The translations under genes and the position numbers were made by a program. Under the pieces are notes generated by a model. The model worked only from the letters and a program-made list of their open reading frames with translations, had not been told where the DNA came from and ran no database searches. A stretch of DNA of 35,411 nucleotides. It comes from CAYLHQ01 sp964628935 (lineage in GTDB: Bacteria; Acidobacteriota; Polarisedimenticolia; Polarisedimenticolales; DASRJG01). Shown here piece after piece: positions 1 to 6,013 of this stretch; within the stretch, counting starts at the first letter, position 1, and every line of letters starts with the position of its first letter. Location of the stretch: assembly GCA_964628935.1 (NCBI GenBank), contig CAZVOE010000021.1, positions 1-35,411 of the forward strand. The letters are read 5' to 3'.

Positions 1-664
1 CCCCCGTGCAGGCGGCGAGCTCGAGCTCGCCGCGGGCCTGCTCCCCCCAGAAGATCCAGCCCGCCTCGAGCCCGAGACGCGCGAGAATCAGGTCGAGGGC
101 GGTCTGCAGAAGCTCGAAATCGCTCCCCTCGGCGCTTTGGAGCCGCGCGGCGAGTTCGCTCAAGATCTCGAGCTCGAGGTTCCGCTGGAAAAGGAGCTCT
201 CGCTGGTCTCGGCTCTCGACGATCGTCTTGTGCGTCCGCACCGCGCCGGAAAGGATGCGCGCGGCGCTTCGGGCGAACGCACGAGCGTCGTCGCACCAGA
301 GCGAAGGACGCTCGAAGACGAGCGCTCCGAGCGCACCGACGTCTCCCGGGAGAAGCAGCGACACGAGGTGCGGAATGCCGTCGACCCCCGGTTCTTCGCG
401 AACGGGGTCGCCGAGACCGAGGCAGCGGGATCCGAACTCCTCCACCGGTTCGTGGTCCCCTTCCCCCCACACCGCCTCGGTGTGGGGGTGCCCCCCCGGC
501 GTGTCGCGGAGCAACAGGACCCCTGCACGGGCGCCGACGGTCCGGGCCGTCAGGGCGAGGCCCTGTTCGGCGATCTCCCTCCGCCCCGCCGGGGGAAAAG
601 TCAGGCGAACGAGGTCGCCGAGAACCGCGAGCCCCCCTGCAGCGGAAAATTTCGGCCTCGGCAT
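1..664 (-). CDS. Tandem GAF-domain sensor protein (C-terminal part outside window)
   Basis: An uninterrupted minus-strand frame runs from ATG at 664 off the window edge (221 codons visible). Residues about 20-140 look like a GAF domain, with strand patterns such as GARAGVLLLRD and LVSLLLPGDVGALGALVFE. A charged helical linker follows (about 145-175), and a second GAF-like segment begins with LQTALDLILARLGLEAGWIF near 185. No signal peptide or membrane segment is visible, so the protein is probably a cytoplasmic sensor. GAF pairs of this kind usually sit in front of a histidine kinase, phosphatase, cyclase or sigma-54 module, but the output domain lies outside the window. There is no Shine-Dalgarno sequence before the ATG. 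Instead a good sigma-70 promoter ends six bases upstream, suggesting a leaderless mRNA. The GAF assignment is from sequence pattern only. Confidence 0.7.
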   Translation of the reverse strand, partial: MPRPKFSAAGGLAVLGDLVRLTFPPAGRREIAEQGLALTARTVGARAGVLLLRDTPGGHPHTEAVWGEGDHEPVEEFGSRCLGLGDPVREEPGVDGIPHLVSLLLPGDVGALGALVFERPSLWCDDARAFARSAARILSGAVRTHKTIVESRDQRELLFQRNLELEILSELAARLQSAEGSDFELLQTALDLILARLGLEAGWIFWGEQARGELELAACTG

Positions 665-670
665 GTTCGG

Positions 671-699
671 AGAGTAGAAACGGCTCTGCCGGCCGTCAA
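671..699 (-). promoter_or_regulatory. Sigma-70 promoter of the GAF gene, apparently leaderless
   Basis: Read on the minus strand, TTGACG (699-694) is followed by a 17-base spacer and TACTCT (676-671), then six bases and the ATG at 664. The predicted transcription start coincides with the start codon, and no Shine-Dalgarno sequence is present. Confidence 0.6.
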
Positions 700-709
700 G
701 CGACCTCGG

Positions 710-1159
710 TCAAGCGGCGGATGCGCGGACGATCTCCACGCTGCACGGCGCCTGGCTGACGAGGGCGTGGCTCACGCTTCCGAGCAGGATCCTTTCGAAC
801 GGGGACTTCCCGCGCGACCCGGCGAGGACGAGGTCCGGGCTCCAGTCACGGATCGCTTCGAGGAGCGCCTGCTTGGCCTCCCCCTCGCGAATCTCGTACG
901 AGGTGACGAGATCGACACGACCCGCCAATCGACCGAGCGCGCGCTGGATTTGCTGGTAGGCGCCTTCGCGAACCTTGGCCTCGAGCCGCTCTCCGTAAGG
1001 GGAGAGTAGCTCGAGCCCGGGGGAAGGGGGAACGATCCGGACCGGCTCGATGGCGGTGACGAGCCGGACCTCGCTCCCTGCGGGCCACGGACGGTCGAGG
1101 AGAGCGTCGATGGCGGCCTCGGCGAAGCGGGAGCCGTCGTAAGCGACGAGGATCTTCAT
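710..1159 (-). CDS. Universal stress protein (UspA family), 149 aa
   Basis: A single-domain UspA-family protein of usual length. It starts MKILVAYDGSRFAEAAIDALL and ends with the ATP-binding signature G-x2-G-x9-G-S (GSRGKSPFERILLGS), so it belongs to the ATP-binding MJ0577-like subgroup. Such proteins are small cytoplasmic dimers that accumulate under starvation, oxidative or other stress; the exact role here cannot be told. The ATG at 1159 is preceded by a good Shine-Dalgarno sequence (GGGAGGAAA). The reading frame stays open upstream, but that part looks non-coding. A sequence with sigma-54 promoter spacing lies 33-48 bases upstream of the ATG. The gene is divergent from the DUF393 gene and lies 45 bases upstream of the GAF gene on the same strand. 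Confidence 0.92.
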   Translation of the reverse strand: MKILVAYDGSRFAEAAIDALLDRPWPAGSEVRLVTAIEPVRIVPPSPGLELLSPYGERLEAKVREGAYQQIQRALGRLAGRVDLVTSYEIREGEAKQALLEAIRDWSPDLVLAGSRGKSPFERILLGSVSHALVSQAPCSVEIVRASAA

Positions 1160-1191
1160 GCCCGGTTTCCTCCCTCGATGCCGGGGATTCC

Positions 1192-1207
1192 AGCAGGGCG
1201 CATGCCA
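1192..1207 (-). promoter_or_regulatory. Candidate sigma-54 promoter for the universal stress gene
   Basis: The minus strand from 1207 to 1192 reads TGGCATG-CGCC-CTGCT, against the consensus TGGCACG-N4-TTGCW. The essential GG and GC dinucleotides are at exact spacing, with mismatches only at the sixth base of the -24 block and the first T of TTGC. The predicted start, near 1181, leaves a leader of about 22 nt that carries the Shine-Dalgarno sequence. This is a motif match only. Confidence 0.45.
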
Positions 1208-1353
1208 GGGTGCCGTCCGGAAAGGGCTCCGACGGGGCCCGGAATCGCCCTTTGGGGAGTCCGATTCGCGCAGGAATTTTCGCGTCCGCGGGGGGCCGGC
1301 GATCGACGGCTCCGAATCTTGCGCCGGCCTCGGCTGTGCTACGGTTTCGGACG

Positions 1354-1764
1354 ATGCCCGATCCCGACCGGGTTTTTTACGACGCGGCATGCGGCCTGTG
1401 CCATCGCGCCGTGCGCTTCGCCATCCACCGCGATGCGGACGGATCGCGGTTCCGATTCGCTCCCTTGCACGGGGAGACCTTTGTGCGGGTCCTCCCGGCG
1501 AGCGTGCGGGCGGTGCTCCCCGACTCCCTCATCGTCGTGGACGCGCGCGGAGGGGTCCACTCGCGGTCCGCGGCGGTCGTGCGGATGCTCCGCCGGCTCG
1601 GCGGCGTGTGGGGAGTGGCGGGAGCCGCGCTCGACGCCCTTCCCGCTCCCTTCCTCGATTTCTTCTACCGAGCGATCGCGGCGATTCGGCGGAGGCTCTT
1701 CGCGGCACCGCCCGAAGCCTGCCCGGAGCTGCCGCTGCCGCTTCGCTCGCGGTTCGAACCCTAA
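1354..1764 (+). CDS. DCC-family thiol-disulfide oxidoreductase-like protein (DUF393), 136 aa
   Basis: A small protein that opens with FYDAACGLCHRAVRF, the D-x2-C-x2-C motif defining the DCC/DUF393 family (YuxK-like). The family is predicted to have a thioredoxin-like redox fold, but few members have a known function. It is followed by the usual LIVVDARGG...SRSAAVVRMLRRLGG segment and a helical tail ending in FFYRAIAAIRRRLF. The longer frame begins upstream at 1210, but conservation should start at MPDPDRVFYD (1354). No Shine-Dalgarno sequence is visible; TACGGT lies eight bases before the ATG. The gene is tail-to-tail with the DsbA-like gene and their stop codons overlap by four bases (1761-1764). 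Both carry a CxxC active-site motif. The intergenic stretch 1160-1353 holds only the divergent promoters. Confidence 0.85.
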   Translation: MPDPDRVFYDAACGLCHRAVRFAIHRDADGSRFRFAPLHGETFVRVLPASVRAVLPDSLIVVDARGGVHSRSAAVVRMLRRLGGVWGVAGAALDALPAPFLDFFYRAIAAIRRRLFAAPPEACPELPLPLRSRFEP

Positions 1765-2819
1765 TTCGTCCCCGCGGATTTCGACAGCTCGTCCTCGATC
1801 ACCGCCTTGAAGGCCTCGAAGGGCTGGGCTCCGGAGATCATCCGGCCGTTGACGAAGAAGGCGGGGGTCCCGGTCACCCCGTACGACTGCCCCTCCCGGA
1901 AGCCCGCCATGATCGCCTCGTTGTGCCGCTGCGATCCGACGCACGACGCGTACGCGGCCATGTCGAGCCCCACGGCCTGCGCCCGCTTCTCGAGGTCGGC
2001 GTCGCTCAAGTCGCCCTGCTGCGTCATCAGATGGTTGTGGTAGTCCCAGAACTTGTTCTGCTCTCCCGCGCAACGCGCCGCGACGGAGGCCGGGACCGCC
2101 CGCGGATGGAAGTTCAGCGGGTAGTCGCGGTACACGAAGCGGACTTTCCCGTCGTACTCCTTCATGATTCGCTCGACCGTCGGATGCGCCCGGCGGCAGT
2201 ATGGGCACTGATAGTCGGAGTACTCGACGATCGTGATCGGCGCCGACGCGGGGCCGAGTGAGGGAGCGTCCGCAGGGAAGGCCACTGCGACGCGAGGAGG
2301 ATCGAGGAACACCTTGACGCCGTTCTTGGTTGCGAGGGAGTCGAGGAACGACTCCCGGAGTTCGTTCGCCTTCTGCGCGCGTACCTGCCGCTCGAGGTCG
2401 GGAAGCGCCTGCTCCTTCGTCCGTCCCCCCAGCCGGCTTTTCACCCGCTCGTAGGCCGCGTCGATCTCCTCCGGAGTGGGCGCGGCGATCTTGTCCTCGA
2501 TCTCGACCTTGAGGAGATCGGCCGCGGTGATGCCGCGCGCCGCCGCTTCCTTCTCGAGAAGGGATTTCTGGATGAGCCCTTCGAGGACGCCGGCCTTGAT
2601 CTCGTACTCCTGCTGCCGAACCTTCATGAGCTGACCGGCGGACGCCTGATCGAGTTCCTCGGCCGTGATCGTGGAGTCGCCGATCGTCGCGACGACCTTC
2701 GAAGCGGTCGCGGCCTGGGCCGGAGGAGGCTCTTCCTTTTCTTTCTTCTTCTTCGCGTCGACGGGCATGCAACCCGCGAGCGCGAGTGCCGCGATCACGA
2801 TCGAGAACGTGCGCTTCAT
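1761..2819 (-). CDS. DsbA-like thioredoxin-fold lipoprotein with N-terminal SurA-like domain, 352 aa
   Basis: The N-terminus has a lipoprotein signal, MKRTFSIVIAALALAGC, with a clean LAGC lipobox (Cys17), then a charged Lys/Glu/Pro linker. Residues about 42-165 resemble the helical N-terminal domain of SurA/PpiC-type chaperones (VVATIGDSTITAEELDQ). Residues about 192-345 form a DsbA/Thioredoxin_4 domain with the redox motif CPYC (205-208), the family-typical RDYPLNFHPRA segment and the cis-proline loop VTGTPAFF (Pro319). The expected role is thiol oxidation or disulfide exchange in the periplasm, anchored to a membrane, possibly with its own chaperone arm. The SurA-N plus thioredoxin combination occurs in several Acidobacteriota and Deltaproteobacteria-like genomes. 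The start at 2819 has a Shine-Dalgarno sequence (GGAG, nine bases upstream). An in-frame ATG at 2834 would give METDPMKRT and is less likely. Confidence 0.88.
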   Translation of the reverse strand: MKRTFSIVIAALALAGCMPVDAKKKKEKEEPPPAQAATASKVVATIGDSTITAEELDQASAGQLMKVRQQEYEIKAGVLEGLIQKSLLEKEAAARGITAADLLKVEIEDKIAAPTPEEIDAAYERVKSRLGGRTKEQALPDLERQVRAQKANELRESFLDSLATKNGVKVFLDPPRVAVAFPADAPSLGPASAPITIVEYSDYQCPYCRRAHPTVERIMKEYDGKVRFVYRDYPLNFHPRAVPASVAARCAGEQNKFWDYHNHLMTQQGDLSDADLEKRAQAVGLDMAAYASCVGSQRHNEAIMAGFREGQSYGVTGTPAFFVNGRMISGAQPFEAFKAVIEDELSKSAGTN

Positions 2820-2835
2820 GGGGTCGGTCTCCATA

Positions 2836-2853
2836 CCCCCCAGTGATGGGGGG
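2836..2853 (-). promoter_or_regulatory. Seven-bp hairpin in the leader of the DsbA-like gene
   Basis: CCCCCCA, a GTGA loop and TGGGGGG form a perfect seven-bp stem. In the predicted transcript it lies between the promoter (2879-2908) and the Shine-Dalgarno sequence (2832-2829), only three bases from the latter, so it could affect ribosome access. There is no U tract, so it is not an intrinsic terminator. Confidence 0.35.
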
Positions 2854-2878
2854 CGAAATGCGCTTCCGAATCCGGAAC

Positions 2879-2908
2879 ACTTTACAGGACGTCCGTTCGG
2901 GCGTCCAA
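2879..2908 (-). promoter_or_regulatory. Sigma-70 promoter of the DsbA-like lipoprotein gene
   Basis: On the minus strand TTGGAC (2908-2903) and TAAAGT (2884-2879) are separated by 18 bases. A short inverted repeat, TTCCG-N4-CGGAA (2864-2877), overlaps the predicted start site and could be an operator. The predicted leader is about 50 nt. Confidence 0.4.
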
Positions 2909-2919
2909 GGGGCCCTTGG

Positions 2920-2925
2920 TATCCT
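2920..2925 (+). promoter_or_regulatory. -10 hexamer of the trmFO operon, apparently leaderless
   Basis: TATCCT ends six bases before the trmFO ATG at 2932, which would place the transcription start on the start codon. No Shine-Dalgarno sequence precedes the ATG. The -35 region (TTCGGG near 2896) is weak. Confidence 0.35.
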
Positions 2926-2931
2926 GGGCGC

Positions 2932-4275
2932 ATGGTTCCCCGTCCCGTGACCGTGGTCGGCAGCGGCCTCGCGGGCAGCGAGGCCGCCTGGCAGGCCGCC
3001 CGGCGGGGGGTGGAAGTCACCCTCTACGAGATGCGACCCGGGCGGGAAACCCCGGTCCATCGCACCGACCGGCTCGCGGAGCTCGTCTGCTCGAACTCGC
3101 TCAAGTCGCTCGAACGTTCGACCCCTCACGGCCTCCTCAAGGAGGAGATGAGGCGACTCGGCTCGCTCATCCTCGATTGCGCCCTCCGAAACCGCGTGCC
3201 CGCGGGCGGGGCCCTCGCCGTCGACCGCGAGGCGTTCGCGGCCTCGGTCACCGACGCGATCGCCTCTACCCCGAACATCCGGCTCCTCCGGGAAGAGGTC
3301 GTCGAGATTCCTGCGGAGGGGATCGTCGTCCTTGCGGTCGGCCCCCTCGTCTCCGACGCGCTCGCGAAGGCGATCGCCCGTTTCACGGGTCGCGACTACC
3401 TCTACTTCTTCGATGCGATCGCCCCGGTGATCGAGGCCGATTCGATCGACCGCGGCGTTGCGTTCGCGGCTTCGCGGTACGACAAAGGGGGCGGAGACGA
3501 CTACCTCAACTGCCCGATGACCCGTGACGAGTACGAGCGCTTCGTCGCCGAGCTTCTTTCGGGAGAGACGGCGCCGGTCCACGAGTTCGATCGGACCCCG
3601 TTCTTCGAAGGGTGCCTGCCGGTCGAGGAGATGGCGAGGCGCGGTGTCGACACCCTCCGCTTCGGCCCGATGAAGCCCGTCGGCCTGCGCGACCCCCGCA
3701 CCGGCGAGCGCCCGTGGGCGGTCGTCCAGCTCCGGCAGGACAACCTCGCGGCGGAGCACTGGTCGATGGTCGGTTTTCAGACGCGGCTCCGCTGGCCCGA
3801 GCAGAAAAGGATCTTCCGGACGATTCCCGGCCTCGCGCGCGCCGAGTTCGTGCGGCTCGGACAGATCCACCGGAACTGCTACCTCAACGCGCCGACCGTG
3901 CTCCGGCCGACCCTCGAGGCTCGCACGAGGCCGGGCCTGTTCTTCGCGGGCCAGATCTCCGGGGTCGAGGGGTACACCGAATCGGCCGCCACCGGTCTCC
4001 TGGCCGGGATGAACGCCGCGCGGCGCGCCTTCGGCCGTGACCCGCTCGCCCTGCCGGCGGACACGATGCTGGGAGCGCTTTGCGCCTACATCGCGGGGGC
4101 TCAGGCCGGCGGATTCCAGCCGACGAACGCGGCATTCGGGCTCCTACCTCCACCTCCCCCCGGTGCCCGCGGGAGGAGGGACCGCCGGGAAGCCCGGGCG
4201 GCGGTCGCCCTCGCCTCGCTCGAGCGATTCCTCGAGGCGACCGGAGAGGCCCTCGAAGCCCTGGGGAAACCGTGA
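2932..4275 (+). CDS. trmFO: TrmFO, folate/FAD-dependent tRNA (uracil-54-C5) methyltransferase, 447 aa
   Basis: This enzyme makes ribothymidine at position 54 of tRNA using methylenetetrahydrofolate and FADH2. The N-terminal dinucleotide-binding motif is VVGSGLAGSEAAW (8-20). Family hallmarks follow in order: LYEMRP, ELVCSNSLKS (Cys53), YLNCPM, FFEGCLPVEEMARRG (Cys228), NCYLNAPTVLRPTLE and FFAGQISGVEGYTESAATGLLAGMNAAR. Cys53 and Cys228 match the two functionally important cysteines of the Bacillus subtilis enzyme. Length is normal. The frame is open upstream, but homology begins at MVPRPVTVVG. The gene leads an operon: its TGA overlaps the GTG of xerC. trmFO-xerC adjacency is also familiar from Firmicutes, where topA precedes and hslV follows; here neither is present. 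Identification is secure. Confidence 0.96.
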   Translation: MVPRPVTVVGSGLAGSEAAWQAARRGVEVTLYEMRPGRETPVHRTDRLAELVCSNSLKSLERSTPHGLLKEEMRRLGSLILDCALRNRVPAGGALAVDREAFAASVTDAIASTPNIRLLREEVVEIPAEGIVVLAVGPLVSDALAKAIARFTGRDYLYFFDAIAPVIEADSIDRGVAFAASRYDKGGGDDYLNCPMTRDEYERFVAELLSGETAPVHEFDRTPFFEGCLPVEEMARRGVDTLRFGPMKPVGLRDPRTGERPWAVVQLRQDNLAAEHWSMVGFQTRLRWPEQKRIFRTIPGLARAEFVRLGQIHRNCYLNAPTVLRPTLEARTRPGLFFAGQISGVEGYTESAATGLLAGMNAARRAFGRDPLALPADTMLGALCAYIAGAQAGGFQPTNAAFGLLPPPPPGARGRRDRREARAAVALASLERFLEATGEALEALGKP

Positions 4276-5207
4276 CCAACCCCTCCCCGTTCGCGGCGTC
4301 CGTCGAGCGATTCCTCGCCTACCTCCGCGACCAGCGGCACGCTTCGGGCCAGACGGTCCGCGCGTACGCTTCCGACCTCCGGCAGTTCGGGGCGTTTCTG
4401 AGGACCGACCACCTCGGAACCGAGCCTCCCGGCCCGGAGGCGATCGACGACACGATGATCCGCGCGTTCGTGGCGAACCTCCACCTCGCGAGGCTCGAGA
4501 AATCGTCGATCGCGCGAAAGCTCGCGGCGGTGCGGGCCTGGCTCCAGCACGCGGTGCGCGAAGAGCGGATCCGGGCGAACCCCGGCCGCGTGGTCCGAAC
4601 GCCCCGGATCCCGCGCCGGCTTCCGCGCCACCTCACGGTCGACGAGATCTTCGCCCTCCTCGCCCGGATCCCGGTCGAGGAGTTCGCCGGCGCGCGCGAC
4701 CGGGCGATCCTGGAGCTCCTCTACGGGGCCGGCCTTCGAGTCGGCGAACTCGCCTCGCTCGACCTCGAGGACGTCGACCTCGCCCAACGCCTCGTCCGCG
4801 TGATGGGGAAGGGACGAAAGGAGCGGATCGTCCCCTTCGGCTCGAAGGCAGCGGCGGCGATTCGTCGATGGCTCGATCTTTCCACGGGGATCCGCGGGAA
4901 GGGAGGGGATCCGCAGGCGCTTTTCCTCAACGCCCGCGGCGGCCGCCTGACCGATCGGAGCGTGCGGCGCCTCCTCGACCGGCGCCTTCGGGAGGCCGCT
5001 CTCCACGCGCGCATCTCCCCGCACGCGCTCCGCCACTCGTTCGCGACCCATCTCCTCGGCGCCGGGGCGGACCTCCGCGCGATCCAGGAGCTCTTGGGCC
5101 ACGCAAGCCTGTCGACCACGCAGCGCTACACCCACGTCGGGATCGACGCGCTGATGGACGTCTACGATCGCGCCCATCCGCGGGCGCGGCCGAAGGAGCC
5201 GTCGTGA
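4272..5207 (+). CDS. xerC: XerC-type tyrosine recombinase, 311 aa
   Basis: A site-specific recombinase that probably resolves chromosome dimers at dif with XerD. The N-terminal SAM-like DNA-binding domain (about 5-105) includes SGQTVRAYASDLRQF. The catalytic domain has the complete set: Arg156 (GAGLRVGEL), Lys180 (MGKGRKERIVP), His251 and Arg254 (SPHALRHSFATHLL), His277 (LGHASLSTTQ) and Tyr286 (RYTHV). Length is typical of XerC/D. The GTG start at 4272 overlaps the trmFO stop (GTGA), which implies translational coupling. The stop overlaps the GTG of suhB in the same way. The trmFO context favours a housekeeping XerC rather than a phage or integron integrase. XerC and XerD cannot be separated with certainty from sequence alone. 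Confidence 0.92.
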   Translation: MTNPSPFAASVERFLAYLRDQRHASGQTVRAYASDLRQFGAFLRTDHLGTEPPGPEAIDDTMIRAFVANLHLARLEKSSIARKLAAVRAWLQHAVREERIRANPGRVVRTPRIPRRLPRHLTVDEIFALLARIPVEEFAGARDRAILELLYGAGLRVGELASLDLEDVDLAQRLVRVMGKGRKERIVPFGSKAAAAIRRWLDLSTGIRGKGGDPQALFLNARGGRLTDRSVRRLLDRRLREAALHARISPHALRHSFATHLLGAGADLRAIQELLGHASLSTTQRYTHVGIDALMDVYDRAHPRARPKEPS

Positions 5208-6013
5208 ATGTCACCGCCCCTCGCGATCTCGCCATCTTCGAGCAGGCGGCCGTCGCCGCCGCGCGGGCGGGAGGAGAGATCCTCCGCCACCGATTCCGCG
5301 AGACGCTCCGCACCGACGTCGAGACGAAGGGCCTCCACGACTACGTCACCGAGACCGACCGCGCGGCCGAGGCTGCGGTCGTCGGCTTCCTGAAAAAGTG
5401 CTTCCCGGAACACGGGATATTCGCCGAGGAGGGAACGCGGGACGAGTCTTCCGATCGGCATCGCTGGATCGTCGACCCGCTCGACGGGACGACGAACTTC
5501 ATCCACGGCGTCCCTACCTTCGCCGTTTCCGTCGCGCTCGCGGGGCCCGAAGGGCGCGGCGCCGGCGCCATCTACGCCCCGGTTCACCACGAGGCCTTCT
5601 CCGCCGCGAGGGGGCTCGGCGCGCGGCGCAACGGGCGGGCGATCGCCGGCCGCGACGCCGAGTCGCTCGACGAGTGCCTGATCGCGACCGGCTTTCCGTT
5701 CCGCGAGCTGTCCCGCCTCGACCGGTATTTGGTCGCGTTCGAGCGCTTCGTCCGCTCGACGTCCGGGATCCGACGCGCAGGATCGGCGTCGCTCGATCTC
5801 GCCTACACGGCGTGTGGCCGCTACGACGGATTCTGGGAGATCGGCCTCTCCGCTTGGGACATCGCGGCGGGTGCCCTTCTCGTCCGCGAGGCCGGAGGGA
5901 CCGTGACCGACGTCCATGGGGGCGAGGCGTTCTTGAGAGAAGGGTCGATCACCGCGGGAGGGAACCGGATCCACCCGGCGATGCTCGAGATCACGAAGGA
6001 GGCGTTCGGCTGA
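5204..6013 (+). CDS. suhB: Inositol monophosphatase family protein (SuhB-like), 269 aa
   Basis: A Mg2+-dependent phosphatase of the inositol monophosphatase superfamily. The metal-binding elements are visible: the Glu pair in FAEEGTRD (75-76), WIVDPLDGTTNF (Asp91, Asp94) and the C-terminal SAWDIAAGALLVREAGG (Asp219). Length fits SuhB/IMPase. Substrates of the family include myo-inositol-1-phosphate, fructose-1,6-bisphosphate, histidinol phosphate and PAP; which applies here is not clear. The GTG at 5204 has an AAGGAG Shine-Dalgarno sequence at six bases and overlaps the xerC stop, so it is the third gene of the trmFO operon. Its 3' end overlaps the 3' end of cusA on the opposite strand by 23 bp, leaving no room for a separate terminator. 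Confidence 0.92.
   Translation: MNVTAPRDLAIFEQAAVAAARAGGEILRHRFRETLRTDVETKGLHDYVTETDRAAEAAVVGFLKKCFPEHGIFAEEGTRDESSDRHRWIVDPLDGTTNFIHGVPTFAVSVALAGPEGRGAGAIYAPVHHEAFSAARGLGARRNGRAIAGRDAESLDECLIATGFPFRELSRLDRYLVAFERFVRSTSGIRRAGSASLDLAYTACGRYDGFWEIGLSAWDIAAGALLVREAGGTVTDVHGGEAFLREGSITAGGNRIHPAMLEITKEAFG

Noticed and set aside
137..1009. Plus-strand frame across the GAF and stress genes
   Set aside because: Both minus-strand products have clear family motifs and promoters or Shine-Dalgarno sequences; the plus frame has none.
4272..5207. Tyrosine recombinase as sign of an integron, phage or island
   Set aside because: It is coupled to trmFO, has housekeeping XerC length and motifs, and no attachment site, repeats or phage genes lie nearby.
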